NCBI GenBank assembly: GCA_916610825.1 | Contig: OU744446.1 | Location: 12,396,538 to 12,460,537 of the forward strand | Source: Haliclystus octoradiatus | Taxonomy: Eukaryota > Cnidaria > Staurozoa > Stauromedusae > Haliclystidae | DNA length: 64,000 nucleotides | Direction of reading: 5' to 3' | Shown: piece by piece, positions 1-13,400 of the stretch | Layout of the letters: every line of letters starts with the position of its first letter | Numbering within the stretch: position 1 is the first letter of the stretch | Made by a program: the position numbers and the translations under genes | The notes under the pieces: model-generated | What the model saw: only the letters and a program-made list of their open reading frames with translations | The model's database searches: none | Told to the model about the DNA's origin: nothing

Positions 1-2743
1 TCTCATGGCGTTTCCACAGCATTTTCACATTTTAATATTGTGAATATGAATTTCTTCATGATTTACAAAGTTTTCATTGCTTAAAAAATGTATGGTTTTC
101 TTTTTCACGACACTTTCATGGCATTTTCATGGTTTTGGCGTTGGTAGCGTATATGTTGCTGTTGCTATAGCCTCTCTGATCTTTCTCTCCCACTTCTCAA
201 CTTACCACCAGGCTGGTAACATCAAATAGGTGTGATGTTTCCATGAAAATAAGAAACACAACAAGAAAGTAAGATGGAACCTCTCTCACCAAATTTGATC
301 CATCCACTAAATTGATTTCCATCCAACACAAATTAATGCCAATTATGATAGAGTTGTTATATATATATTTTTTCCCAAGACTAGATGTCCCTGTAAATAT
401 CTTAGTAGCACATAAATAAGATGATGTGCCTGCTGAAATAAGTTTTTAACCACTCCTGAAGAGAATCTAGATTATCTATCAGTAGGCCTACATTTTATGT
501 TGAAAGTAGACCAAAAACGGACTGAAACTAAAGGATTGTATGATGAAATAGTATCTTTCATAACCATTAATGACATTTGTGGATTTTTTCAAAATTCTGT
601 ACTATCCATATCTCAATAGTTATCTGTGTTCCCTATCAAAGCAGTCCGTCAACCGTTCATGAAAACGTTTATGAAAAACAAACCATTTAATGTTCACAAA
701 CAGTTCACAAGGTTATTCCACCAGTTCATGAACTAGCCATTGTCATAAGGTGTGTTGTTCTGTTCTGTTTTGGTAAAGCATTATCATCATTGTAGGCTAT
801 ATGAATTAGTTAAAAGTAGCACAGAGCTAAACAAATTATGAGTTGAAATTGTAAACAGAAGCCATTGCTCCATGTTGATTTACAGCGAAATTTAAAGGGA
901 AAAATCCAAAGTAGGAGGAGTGACCCTCAAACTGTATCCAATATTTCCTCTACTAATTGTTCAAGTTAAACTTTAGTGCTTTTATTTATTTTGCGATGTA
1001 CATCAAGCAGGGGGATTTGAACTGTAAAACACATTCCCAGAGGGAACACGTAAATACCATTCTTATTACCCATAGAAAAAGAATACAAAGCTATGTCGCA
1101 TTTAGCAATATTTTAAACTTTGGAAAACAGTAACAGTTTATCAGTAATTTCCCATGAGCGTAATCAATGTCTTCTGTTCCGTGGAAGTTTGTTTGTTGTT
1201 GACATTTGAAACTTCAGAATTCAAAAAGAATTATATCCGATTTTTAGCATCCACTGCAATACTTATACTATACGTTTGCAATATTTTGCTGCTGATAGCA
1301 GTACCGAACTCTCTCAGTGAACGATTTCATTGGATCAATGATTCAAAGCAATCTTCCAATCAGCAACAAGGGCTGAGCACCCCTGGAAATCTAAAAGCCA
1401 ATCGTATGTCGTCTTTGAGCACCAGTCAGAACAATCAACATTCCATTCTCGCTTTCGCCCAATCGTTTCAACCAATCATATTCTCTAAATTAGGAGTCTC
1501 ATTAGGATGCTTTTTTTAGTGCTAGAATTAGAATGACGTCAAGTAATCAAGTACAATACAAAGTCCGACTGTGTTGTTCTCAACTTCGTGTTAACTTATC
1601 AAGTCCAGTTGTGATGCCTTCCACTTTTGCAAGCATGGCGTCTAAGAAAGCTTAACATTATCTTGCTGCGCTATTACAGAATCTGCTCTATATTGACAAT
1701 TTAACATGCAATTTAAAGAAGAAAGTTCCAGTCGACAAAAGCTAGCTGATTCAAGACTTATTATCAACCTTTCAATGTAAAAAATCAGCACAAGGAAACA
1801 AGAAGTTTGAGAAATGTAAATAAAATTTGCTATTAAAGTGTTATTGCATGCATTATCTCAAGAGGTTAGTAGATAAGTTAGTAGCTTTTATTTTGGTTTT
1901 AAATTCACTGGTTTCAATATTTTATTGTAGCCGAGTACCGTATGTTTGATATCTGTATTTACATATTTTGCGTGCATATTTTGGTTGTGGATCCTCTTCT
2001 CGTTTCCAACAAAGGCCTTTAAGGCCTACTTCTACAGGACTAATAAATTATTGTATCATTCTGTCCATTTAGTTCCCAGCCCAGGGTAGGCTTGCTGTCT
2101 TGCTGATGTCTAGTGACAGGGAAAATACATCTGTTTTCCATTCCTTTTTTGTAGAACAAAAAGATGTTGATGGATTGCCCCTATAATTCATTTTTGTACA
2201 TGCATTCAAAACCTTTTACAACTGGATGTAATATTTACAATTTTAAACATCAGAAGTTTCATATAACTTTTTCTTTTAGAATTATTACAACTGATTATGT
2301 CTAAATAGTTTATTTGAATTTAAGTAGTTGTTAATTATTTCGTATTTGAAACGTTTTATTCAAAATGTATACTGTATAGCCTGTCTGAGTGCATGCATAT
2401 CTAATTAAGCATGCATGATTAAGTACAAGGTGTTTTTATTTTCAATAAAATACATTTCTAATTTGTTTCTGTGTTTTTATTGTGTTTATATATTTGATGG
2501 TGTAAGATTTGATCATCTAAGCTTTATAATTACGTTGAAATATTGCTGATGGAGTTACGAATGTGGTGTCACAGCCCTTCAATAGCTTTCGAATACCAAA
2601 ATGTATAATACCCAAATTCCAGGGGGCATGCCCCCGGACCCCCCAGACGACAGGGCTTTGCCCCGTTATTGTCCCCTTTCAGCACCAGTCATATTTTCAG
2701 CTGGATCTGCCCCTGTTTCTGATAAGCTATATATTAGGTGTTG
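1..2743. other. Non-coding 5' region of window
   Basis: No convincing gene is seen here. The first 150 bases and positions 640-735 carry loose repeats of TTCATGAA/TTTTCATGG type, related to the TTCATGAAC arrays found further along. A 121-codon open frame at 1154-1519 has one hydrophobic stretch but no recognisable domain and no supporting neighbours. Around 2618-2640 there is a GC-rich palindromic word (GGGGGCATGCCCCC followed by GGACCCCCC) that stands out from the AT-rich surroundings and looks like a fragment of a dispersed repeat. Confidence 0.5.
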
Positions 2744-2755
2744 ACTTTGCGCCGT
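2744..2755. repeat. SINE target-site duplication (left copy)
   Basis: ACTTTGCGCCGT occurs here and again at 3138-3149, directly flanking the SINE. It is the signature of target-primed insertion. Confidence 0.9.
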
Positions 2756-3137
2756 GGGTGCAAAGGGTGGATTAGCTCAGATGGCAGAGCAACCGAACTT
2801 CAGATCGGATCATATCTGATCGACTGTGGTTCGAATCCCCCTCAGGTCAACTCAGCCTTAAATTTATCTGAAACATCAATTGAGTACCATCTGAAGATGG
2901 CGGATGGAATGGTCCAGAGGGAATTGCATTGTGAGTAGCTGCGGCGCATCGTTGCGCATTGACAATCGAGACCTGTCTGCCATAAAATCTGTTGAAATTG
3001 ATCTGCAGTGTCGCGGCTGAGATCAACAAAGAGCGTTTGAAATCATTGCTCTCAGCGAAAAAAGCCACTCATCTAGAAATAGAAGAGTGGTACGGGTGCC
3101 TTCGGTAGGGCGACACCGTCTACATTACTTACTTACT
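2756..3137 (+). mobile_element. Full-length tRNA-derived SINE
   Basis: The head is tRNA-like. It has an A box (TAGCTCAGATGG, 2773-2784) and a B box (GGTTCGAATCC, 2828-2838) of an RNA polymerase III internal promoter. A body of about 260 bases follows, and the 3' tail is made of ACTT repeats. The element is flanked by an exact 12-base target duplication, ACTTTGCGCCGT, at 2744-2755 and 3138-3149, which defines both ends. A second, truncated copy lies on the minus strand near 28.6-28.8 kb. SINEs of this kind need a partner LINE for retrotransposition; none is visible in the window. Confidence 0.9.
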
Positions 3138-3503
3138 ACTTTGCGCCGTCTTCTTGAACATTTCAGTATAAGTTTTGTTGTGTCAAAGGTTCAGAGTGGA
3201 TGGGCTAACTTGCACAAAAATTCTTACTGTCTTTTCTAGAGCTTGGGTACATGACAACATTGTCGACTGAACAAATAAGATTGTGTAGCTAATGTTGAAA
3301 AAATATGGATACCCACACCAATAGAAATTATCACGCTACCCCTTAGGCCTACTAGTTTCCTATAGTTTCAATGTTCAATCTTAAATAACAGCATTCCAGA
3401 TCAGATCGAACAGCAATCCTCTTTGTATTTTTAAAAGGATTTTTAAGTTGCTAAATGATATCAGGGATGATTTACCTTATATCTTTACTTTACTGTAGTT
3501 CAG

Positions 3504-5939
3504 TTACCAGAAGACATAAGCGCACAATGGAAACTAGCTGGCATGTTTGAAATCCATCATCTGAACAACAAAAAACAATGTGGAAAGATAAACAATCAAA
3601 ATGGTATTATATTATTGGAAGCAATGAGATATGCAATCCATCAAGTCAACACTGCAAGTGAACAAATGCTGTTTGGTAAAAGACTTGGTTATAATATGTA
3701 TGACACATGTGGTGATACAAAACGTGCACTTAGATTCACTAAAGATATTAACATCATAAAGGTTATTAATGCAGCATTAGTTGGTCCCCCAACATCACAA
3801 GAAGCATCTATGATATTACTTCCAATGAAATTATTTTTAATGCCAGCACTTAGTTATTCTGCAAATAGCATGTTGTTTGATGATATTCAACTGTATGATA
3901 ACTTTTTTAAAAGACTACCATCATATAGATTTGAGATTGAAGCAATTGTTGATATACTAACATACCATAATTGGACGTACATACATGTTATTCATCCTGG
4001 CCAGAGTGACATTAGCATACTTCATACATTTCAAGATCTACTCCAAGACACAAATAATCCATCAATTTGTATCGCAACAGAACACTCTGTTGACAAAGAT
4101 ACAACACCAGACAGCTTCAAAAATATTGCATTAAACATGGAATCTTTTATGTCCGTTTCAGTTGTAGTACTATTAGTTGATAACATTTACAGTCACAAAT
4201 TACTAGCAACTATGAAAGAACTGAATATACAACCGAAACGATTTATTTTTGTTTCTACTACAACATGGATTGAACACAGTACCTTATACAATGATGTAAA
4301 AGAGTATGCAGAAAATGCCATCGTCTTAGGGCATCATCTAACTAAACAGGCAGACTTTTTTGAGTATTTCAATTCTTTAAACTTGAAAAATAATAAATAT
4401 GATTATTTCACTGAGTTTTGGGAAAGCACATTTAATTGTTCAGTAAATGGCATTGTAGGTCATAGGTGCAGTGGGAATGAATCTCTGGCAACAATGGCAT
4501 ACAAATGGAAATATACACCGGTCACATTTGTCATCGAGTCAGTATATGCAATTGCATGTGCATTACGAACAGTTATTATGAGTGTTTGTTATGGTCAAGC
4601 AACAATCGACGACTGCCTAAATGTTACCTTAAAACAAATGTTGTTAAGTCCACCGTTGCTTTGGTTCAGATTGCGAAAATATCTCTCGGAATCAATTCAA
4701 ATATGCCCTGACAGTTTTACTATTGATTTAAAATTTGAACAAGGACCAAATCCAAAATTTAAGATATATCATGCAATAGATAACAAAAATTTGGATTATC
4801 AGGAAATAGGATATTGGAGTCTTAACACATCTTCATATAAAGTTGATTTCCATATGGATTTTGTCGGGTCACATCATTTAGTCATGTCACAATGCTCAAG
4901 AGTATGTAAAGATAAGGAGATCATAGAGATTGATTTTGAATCATCAAATGCGAAATGCTGTTGGAAATGTAAAGAATGCAATAAAAAAGAAATTAAATTG
5001 AATAACACATGCGTTACATGCCAAGAAACTCAAAGAAGTAATCAGAATCAAACAGCATGTGTCCCTTTGCCCTTGACATACATCAGAACATCAGATATCC
5101 TACCTCTCGTTATATTGACATTTGCATCAATAGGGGCATTCCTTACTTTAGTAATCACATTTTTATTTTACAAATATCGATTGACAAAAATTATTAAAGC
5201 ATCAGGTCGAGAACTATGCTTTATAATGCTTGCTGGTTTACTTACTGCCTATCTGAGCGTCTTTCTGGTATTGTCCAAACCAAGTTGGTGGACTTGTGGA
5301 GGTGCGAGAGTGTTTACAGGTCTGGCATTAACATCATTGTATGCACCATTATTCCTAAAGACAAATCGAATATACAGAATATTTTCTTCGGGACAGAGAA
5401 AGATATCTCGACCAAAATTGATTTCACCCACCTCTCAAATTGCAATATGCTTTTCCATAATTACAATGCAAATTATGATTGGCTTGGTTTGGTTTGCAGA
5501 GAATACCAGTCCTGTAAAGTCACACATTTTTGGAGACGAGATACTATTAACTTGTCACCTAAGTAGTTTGTCATTCGTACTCAACGTTGCTTTAAGTTTG
5601 ATTCTTTCTTGCATATGTACATGGTATGCCTTTAAAACAAGAAAATTTCCAGCAAATTTCAACGAATCAAGAACAATTGCCGTGATAATGTTTCTAACAT
5701 GCCTGTTGTATGCAGTTTGTATCACTAGTTATTTATTTAACAATAAAATTAATCAGCGGCAATGGAGGACATTAGCAACATCAATCTTTATATTAACCAC
5801 GTCGTCTGTATTCATGTTAGGATTTTTTGGTTCAAAAATATATAATCTGCTGCGTCAAATATGGAATGGCACCAAAGATTTGCAATCAACCAGTTCTGAT
5901 TTACATCAATCAAGAGACACAAATAGCTCACAATTTTAA
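3504..5939 (+). CDS. Class C GPCR (mGluR-like), large 3' coding exon
   Basis: This exon encodes a metabotropic-glutamate-receptor-type GPCR at the cell surface. The first in-frame ATG is at 3543, but the frame stays open and homologous-looking upstream (LPEDISAQWKLAG) to an acceptor ending at 3503. The true N terminus, with the signal peptide, must therefore be on an upstream exon I did not find. Counting from that Met, a Venus-flytrap ligand domain covers about residues 1-440 (DTC near 54, GPPTSQEAS, SYSANS). A cysteine-rich linker covers about 455-510, the seven-helix domain about 520-770, and the tail is short and Ser/Thr-rich. The glutamate-contact Ser/Thr positions of mGluRs are not evident (SYSANS where mGluRs have SYAST), so the ligand is unknown. 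AATAAA at 6092-6097 is a candidate polyadenylation signal. Confidence 0.9.
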   Translation, partial: LPEDISAQWKLAGMFEIHHLNNKKQCGKINNQNGIILLEAMRYAIHQVNTASEQMLFGKRLGYNMYDTCGDTKRALRFTKDINIIKVINAALVGPPTSQEASMILLPMKLFLMPALSYSANSMLFDDIQLYDNFFKRLPSYRFEIEAIVDILTYHNWTYIHVIHPGQSDISILHTFQDLLQDTNNPSICIATEHSVDKDTTPDSFKNIALNMESFMSVSVVVLLVDNIYSHKLLATMKELNIQPKRFIFVSTTTWIEHSTLYNDVKEYAENAIVLGHHLTKQADFFEYFNSLNLKNNKYDYFTEFWESTFNCSVNGIVGHRCSGNESLATMAYKWKYTPVTFVIESVYAIACALRTVIMSVCYGQATIDDCLNVTLKQMLLSPPLLWFRLRKYLSESIQICPDSFTIDLKFEQGPNPKFKIYHAIDNKNLDYQEIGYWSLNTSSYKVDFHMDFVGSHHLVMSQCSRVCKDKEIIEIDFESSNAKCCWKCKECNKKEIKLNNTCVTCQETQRSNQNQTACVPLPLTYIRTSDILPLVILTFASIGAFLTLVITFLFYKYRLTKIIKASGRELCFIMLAGLLTAYLSVFLVLSKPSWWTCGGARVFTGLALTSLYAPLFLKTNRIYRIFSSGQRKISRPKLISPTSQIAICFSIITMQIMIGLVWFAENTSPVKSHIFGDEILLTCHLSSLSFVLNVALSLILSCICTWYAFKTRKFPANFNESRTIAVIMFLTCLLYAVCITSYLFNNKINQRQWRTLATSIFILTTSSVFMLGFFGSKIYNLLRQIWNGTKDLQSTSSDLHQSRDTNSSQF

Positions 5940-8306
5940 ATGTGCTATAATTAATTATATACTGTAATCAAGCAAGCTTTCAATCGATGTACCATGTATT
6001 TATTATTATTGAGAAAACCTTTTTCCAACAGAAGGATTTTCATTTGGATCTGTTTGGCACTTATTAGCATTTTATTACCGTAGTTATGCCAAATAAATAT
6101 TGCTTATGTAAATATGTCTTACTTGTTATTGTTGAATTAAGGGAATTTAAAACCTGCAACTGCAGCCACCTCTCAATAGTGGTCATTCATCTTCTACTGG
6201 TGTAGTGAACGCGTAATTTCATTTCCTAATCATTTTCGGTCTCAAGGTTATATATTTTTGAATTCATCCTCCCAAAATTGTACTTCTAAAATTATCTTGC
6301 TCGGTCAACATCTAACTCAAAAGGGTAGCATCCACACAATCCTCCTAAAATCTATATTCATGGTTCCAGATGGTAGATTTCCTCATTTTCTTTCAGCTTT
6401 AAAACACTGAGTTGGCTATTGTTCTAGCATTAATCAAGGGGATTTTCCTCTCTTTTGACTGAGATCGACTCTCATGTCTGTGGTTTAAGCTAGGCATGCA
6501 AGGTACGATAAACGCATGATCCATGGTAGCCAAATGCAAGAAAGGCTGAGGAAAATGAGTTCTTAAGTTCCTCAATATCTTTAGCCTGCGTGCAGACGAA
6601 TTTTAATTCGTATACCGTAGTCCTTCTTTGCATTGGCGACGAATATCGCGTGCCAAGTGTTTGTACTGAGATCCCATTAAATAAATATTTACATGTTGTG
6701 GTTTCTCGTCGTTACTCAGTTTTCATTATTTTGAAATACTTTCCAATTGTTTACATATTTTATTAGCCAATACAGCCTACTATCACAAAGTGGTAGTTGA
6801 AAGAACAATCAGTACGCTAAATTCGGCGCTAATGTGCAGAAGGACTATATATAAGAAGGAAAAGTCTGTCTGCAGGCTACAATATCTCCATCTTCTTGAT
6901 AGAATTTGGTGAACTATTACAAGCATAATTCCAAAGAAATGTTTTATATTTCAAATGTTGCATTTGAGAAAGAAAAATATTTTTTACCTGTATGTACGGT
7001 ATGTCGCAAGGAGGTGTCCCAAAGGTATGATGAGCCTTTATGGCATGTAACATTGCTTTACAGCACTCAAACGATAGAAGAAGTAAAGTGAAACAAGGAA
7101 ATCATTACAATTTTATGTTATAAAAGTCTTACATTTCATATATTTCACAACAAATATCTACATTTGAAAACAAAAATTCTGTTACAAGAGAAAAATCATG
7201 ATCACATTTTACAATAATAGGTTAAAAATTATTAAATAGTAAACAATATTGATAACATTACTTTATAAAATGCATTCTCAATTGAAATGATTCAATCTCT
7301 TCGTCCAATGAAGATTAAAATACATAATGTGATTATATCTCAGCTGATTGATCGTACACAATCACTAACCAAGGTCTAAAATATACAGTTCCCCTAACTT
7401 GAAGAGTTGTCTTCCCTTGGGCTCATTTCAATCCCCAAAGAAGTCAGTTTTCAATGACCAGCACAACTACGAAATCATCTGAAGGGAGATTTGAAAATAA
7501 AGTATTAAAATAGAATGCGTAACTAGTAGAAATTTAAAATGTAAGTTTGTTTCAATCCTGAGCAAGTTTTAACTTGTACTCCAGTTTATTAAAATTCATA
7601 TCGCTAACTAGCCAAAGTTTAACAAGCAATCAGTTATGAATTACCTAATAAGTACTCATAAAAGGCGATAATTTGAAACTAAATCATGAAGATAATTTTT
7701 CATTGCATTAACTGTCTGTGTTACGTGTTTATGACCATACCAAGCGTGATTTGTATACCACAGATTATGTTGCTCTTACCCACTTGGTCCTACATGACCA
7801 CATCGAGCTGATTGGCGAGCATAAGCATGGAGATATTGGGCGTCATATAATGACTCACAATTGTGAAACAAACAGCATTTATGCCAATTTTAAACATTGC
7901 CAAACAAAATCAGATAGTCTCATGTACGAAATGAATTGAAACTGACACTGAGCAAAAAATCTGACACCATAAGGGCAAAACAATTTGAATATGTTTCCTT
8001 TCTTAAATTTTTAACATTAATGAAAAACAATCACTTTTGCAATTGACGTTAGTATATAAATGTGATACAAATTCAAAATCATCATTCTCGTTATATGGCT
8101 ACACAAATTTGCATTGAAAAAGAAATATATAGGAATCGAATCGAATCAGTATTTTATACTTTACTTAACTAACAAGTGACCTATATCGAAATATTACCTA
8201 GATCCACGAAAATAAATGTTACTTTAATTTCTATATTCATAATATTTCCAGTGCTGTTCAAAATATACCCAAGGCTTTATATTCAAACACTAAATACATA
8301 TAGAAT
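5940..8306. other. Intergenic region, 3' of the GPCR
   Basis: It contains the candidate AATAAA of the GPCR (6092) and a small TIR element (6582-6878). No other coding signal is convincing. The short frames at 6906-7091 and 7718-7939 have no domain or splice support. Confidence 0.5.
6582..6878. mobile_element. Small TIR element (MITE candidate)
   Basis: The ends are inverted copies: AGCCTGCGTGCAGAC at the left, and the reverse complement of the right end reads AGCCTGCAGACAGAC. A TA dinucleotide flanks each side. Just inside the left end is a palindrome, ACGAATTTTAATTCGT. There is no coding capacity. The short length and divergent TIR make family assignment uncertain. Confidence 0.4.
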
Positions 8307-9007
8307 TAAAGATGCATGAATCCGACTCGAATCCAGGTCTGATCGGATCGGATTCGGGTTGATTCTTTAGGTCTTCAGATCGGATCGGATTTGTAGTGAT
8401 ATTTTGATAAGGAGTATTTTGAATTTCGAAATTTGACTGATTATTTGCATTTTTTTAATAATTAAAATATTCTAGCTTTCTTTCAACACAGAAAATATAT
8501 CAATTATACAATTGGTTAAATTGACTCAATTGATGTGAAATGAATTTAAATTTTACGAAGGAAATGAATAAAATGTTTTGATTAATCGTACATCATTTCA
8601 GTGTTTGTTGGGTCTCCTGTTCTCTTTCACAGTCCACACTCTGTACCATCATAATTCATATAATGGTAGACAGCTTAGCATGTCAAGCATTATATATTCA
8701 TGTATTGAAATTTATTTTTAGAGTGTAATGGTTTTGCATTTTATCATAGTAATAGTGACTTAGAACTTCTAGCCAGACGTAGAATGCAAATCAACCCAGC
8801 TAGATAGGAAAGAGTATGGTATTTCATTTTTCATTTCATATGGAATTTTTTGGATTTCATTAAAGATATTTCGGTTTAATTTAGAAATTCTAGTTTTGGG
8901 TCGGATCGGATTATATCTATGATTATTACTTCGGATCGGATTCGGATCACTATTGCATTTGTACCCGTAATCAATTGTCTGTAAATCCGATCCGACGCAC
9001 ATCTTTA
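8307..9007. mobile_element. hAT-type MITE with 8-bp TSD TATAGAAT
   Basis: The element is bounded by an exact 8-base duplication TATAGAAT (8299-8306 and 9008-9015). The inverted ends start TAAAGATG and are followed by repeated GGATCGGATT/ATCCGATCC words that make the subterminal regions mutually complementary. The 701-base length, lack of coding capacity and 8-bp duplication fit a non-autonomous hAT-superfamily element. Confidence 0.8.
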
Positions 9008-9015
9008 TATAGAAT

Positions 9016-10451
9016 ACACTTACTGTTCAAAGCATACAAGATTCTAGAAAGATACATTTCTGATGCTATTTCAACTAAGAAAATTAGCTCCATAGTAGTT
9101 GAACGAAAAATTGTGAACGTAGGATTGGAGTGAACAGTTCAATATTCAATGACAAAAAATAAAACCATTTTGCCTTTTGTTTTGCGTGTAGAAATATAGA
9201 TGTAGTGATGTTGGACCAAACAACACAGTCAAAATCTCTTGTGAGTAAATAAATATTGTTTCTTTTTGGTTTCAAAAAGTGGGGGTTTCTAACGCATATT
9301 GTTTTGACACTATAGTTAGCACTCTGTAACTTTACTATTTATCTTAAAAATCACATATTTTAAGATACTTTTCCTTTTCAAATAGATTTCTGAAGATAAC
9401 ATAGGCATAATATTCCCAAGTTTTATTATTATTTCCTTTCACTCATCTATTAATTTATTGTCAATTGTAAAAAGTTATTTAATAACTGCTAAGTTGATAT
9501 GGATGCTTTATTTTGGTTATCTGGTCTCAATATTGCCTCCAAAGTTGACCGTGTGTGTGTCAGACAGTTTCAATTTAAATTCAATGATTTTACTTACTAT
9601 AAAATGTACTTGGATCAAATTAAATCTTCAAAACGTTAGTCTTTCTTAAATAGAGATAGCTTTGATATTATTTCTTTAGCAATATATTGCAGTTTAACAT
9701 TCTTCTTCAGCTTTGAGCAGCTGACAAGATTTTATTGACCAATTTCGATGGAATTTTTAAAAAGATGTATATCGTTGAATTTCCAAACACCACCGTTTTA
9801 TAAAGGGCTCACTTATGGTAATGCAAGTCGAACGAATAAACGAAACGCAGGCAACTTTATTTTAGCTTCCCAAGTGTATCCTATTCCAAGGCCAAGTGCC
9901 AAATGCCACCGGTCCAATTATGCCTTTGAAATGTGCCTGAATTAGCGTTTGTCAATGTTTTAGCAAATTAATTTTTCAGAGCAATAGGGCTATATTCACA
10001 ACATTAGTTATAGATCAACAGGTCAATATAGAAATCAAAAGCAAGCAATTGGATTGGTCTAGTATGGTTGAACTCCAATCAATTCTAACCGTATTGACAC
10101 GCTGTGTTTTCTAACAGTCATAGAGAAAAAGACCTAACGGATAAATTGATGGATTGAAATACATAAAAAATTCATGTAATGATTATATGTTCCGAAATTG
10201 ATCTGTTAATGGTTGGCTAAAACAGTTAATTGTTATAGATCTCAGGCTCAATGAATATTGGCATATTGACATTGGCGGAACTCAGTCATTATCAGCCGAT
10301 ATCCACCCCGTCTTTGATCAATACCTGTTACTTGAACAGAACAGGTAAAATAAAATAAAAACATAAAGCAATTTTTCTGCTGTTTTCCCTACTTCAACAA
10401 TTTTTCTGACAGTTAAATCTGCGTAATTTGTTAACAAATGGTTGATCATAC
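9016..10451. other. Region expected to hold the DEK 3' end
   Basis: The DEK exon at 10452-10520 ends with a normal donor in phase 0, so a short terminal exon (a few codons, stop, 3' UTR) should lie below 10451. I inspected the minus strand for acceptors followed by a short frame and found only weak candidates, for example near 10329, 10203 and 10410. No other gene is seen. Confidence 0.5.
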
Positions 10452-13400
10452 CTCTTTTACTGTTTCTTTGATGAATTTCTTTTTTGGTGATAAATCATGA
10501 CTGGGAAAATTTTCAGCAACCTAAAATACAAATTAAGGTCAAATAGGTTATACATTCATATTGTATTCCTTATTTCAAAAATTGGAATTTAGATTATAGA
10601 TGAGTTTTGATTGACTTCATTAACTATGTCTAAGTCACCAATTGTTTGCAGTTTTTCAAAGTTACGTGAAGTTGCTAGATCAAATATAATGAAAACATTG
10701 CTCACTCATGCAGACATCACTCTCTGATTGGCTGAGAGATGAAGAAGAACAATGGTGAGATGATGACTTTCTTGATGTCTACAACGCACAGGCTAGATAA
10801 ACCATTGATTATAGAATGCATGGATACATAAATCTACTGATAATTGAGTGACAATGTTTGCATGATGTGTTCACTCAAAAAATTTAAGACACAAAAATAA
10901 ATTACCTGAAGAAAACTTATCCTGGCTGGATCACTAATACAGTATTTCTCAAACTGCTTTGAATATATATGTTATAACATGATTTGATCTGAAATCTGCT
11001 AGTAGTAAAATTACCTGTTTACAAACAATTTTCATAGTGATTGATTCCAAATCAGCACCATCAAGGATGCCATGAATACTTTTCTTAATTTCATCATCCT
11101 ATAAAAAGTAGAGATAGACAAGAATGCCTCATTTATGAAATGCCGTTCATTAGAAATATCTCGTCGTCCCTGAACACTCAAAAAGATTCAATTAAATCTA
11201 CATTATTTTACAAATATTTGATTAAAATTTTTTAACTGGACACATTTTATTTGTTGATATCAAATTCCATGAATTTCTTCAAGTTTTAATCGATATGTAT
11301 GACCAGGGTCCAACAAAGTCCGGAAACTTGGAAACCTGGTTTGCGGAAGGCTAGCAAAATTCAGAAGGAAAAGGCATAATGCTGAATACATAAATTAAAA
11401 CTATTAGAAAAATATAAAAATAAAATTTTGTATTTCATGATTTTATGTCAGTAAAATCACTCAAACGTTTATCTAAAAAGTTGAGGTTTGCGGAAGGTAA
11501 AACATTTTGTCGGACCCTGTGTATGACTAATTTTAAAGTAGTGTAAATAAACATCAATTTTTTCAGTAAATACAAGACTTGAAAATGAGGTCTGACGAAA
11601 TCAAAAGGCTAAAACGTTGTCAATAGAAAATATTACCATCTATGCTTTGATGTTTTTTTGTTAATTATGAAACGTAACAACAACAAACAACGCACATTGT
11701 CACTGCAGCATTAAAAATAATAACTGATCAGGAAAAGTTCCCAATCTATGAGCTGAAAACTTCAGGGAACAGTGAATCTCTTTGAAAATCCAGCAAAGTT
11801 TTCTTTTTCTGTATGAGCAACAACTAGCAGTAATGGATTGCAGAAATTAGTGGGGTTTCCTGGGAACATGAAAACATGTGCCCTTAGACGTGGGGGCACA
11901 TTGTTATATAATAATATATAATATAATATGCGTATTAATATAGCGCCCTTTACGAGAAAATCTCCACAACTACGCTGTACATAGGAAAACTTTAAACTTG
12001 TTGTTGCAAAAAAACATATTTTATGAACGCACAAAACTCACAATATTTTTAATACATTCTAACCCGCTTTCGGATGAAGTAAAATTCTGATAAGTGAAAT
12101 ACTGCCCATCTGCAACCTGGCTGCTAAACAGTCTGTCTTCAATTTGATTTGGTTCTGGTAAGTGCAAATCTTGGTAAATGCAATGTAAATCATTGGCAAT
12201 ATTGACTTGAATTTGAACAAGCTACGACAGTGACCAGCCAGCAGTCTTTATCAAAATACAGTAGAATAGTCTGAAAATTTCTCATATTTCAAAGGAAGGG
12301 GGAGAATCAATGAAAAGTCAGTGAAATTCAGATTTATAAATTTCTTTTGCCTTTCTGACAAGCATTATTGCCTATCAAAATTTTTTGCTTCTATTTCCAA
12401 ATCTCCAAACGGAAAATATGGTATGGGTTGACATCTGTTCACAGTGAGGTCGCCAGTTGTTAGGTAATCTTTATTGATCAATTTGTATTTCCATTGAAGG
12501 GATTTCTTTCATTTACTTACAGATGGTCCAGAAGCAGCCTTTGATTTTTTAATCAACGGCTCGTCATCGTCATCGGATTGTTCAGTTTTCCTTTTACCTG
12601 GAGCTAGAACCAAATTAATAAAAAAATGGTAAACACAAAAACTAAGTATAGTGAAAGATAAAGTCCAAATGTTTGTATTTAACAGGTTATTAGATCTCAT
12701 ACATTTTGTCTTTGATGGTAATTTGACTTTAGCAGGTTTCTTTTCTTTACTTGCTGATTTTGCTTTCTTTGGGGACTAAAAACAAACAGATCAACTATTA
12801 GATGGTTGTTAATCAAAGCCTGATACCAATAACGTACTCATTATTAGCATTAGCTAAACTGGTAAAATAAATATTTTGGATAGTGCTTGATGTCAGTTTT
12901 GACAGAGGGTCGGATAAATGTAATAAAAACAATACAAGGAAAACATAATCTAAACAATGAATATACATCACCAAATTTCTACTGCTTTAAGGGGAAATAC
13001 ATTTCCATGTGAAACACGAACACGATGTAAACATGGATATGGGGCTTTGACACCTCCCCAATATAGATTTTGTGAGAAAAACGATCTCTCAATTGACACA
13101 TTATCACAATCTACACATTAGCATCACAACGGCACCCCTTAAGTTCTCTGTGGCTAGGAGGATACTTTGACATTCAATGCGAGAATTCTGTTGGAAGCAT
13201 GACGATCATGAACACCAGCAAGTTTACAACTGGCAATAAGTTTACAAATCTTCGTAATTTCTTGTTGAAAGTTGATTATCAAAGTATAACTTTAAACATC
13301 AATGAAAGATGGAAATTAAATGGCCCAATTATTCATGAACCAAGTCCACAAATTACGTAAAAGTAATTATTCATAAAAGTTCACGAACAGTTCATGGGCC

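Noticed and set aside
1154..1519. 121-codon frame with one hydrophobic segment
   Set aside because: No known domain, no splice or polyadenylation context, and the downstream part is low-complexity Ser/Gln-rich; compatible with chance.
10185..10215. Candidate terminal DEK exon after an AACAG acceptor
   Set aside because: The frame runs over 20 codons of sequence unlike the DEK C terminus; weaker than required, so not annotated.
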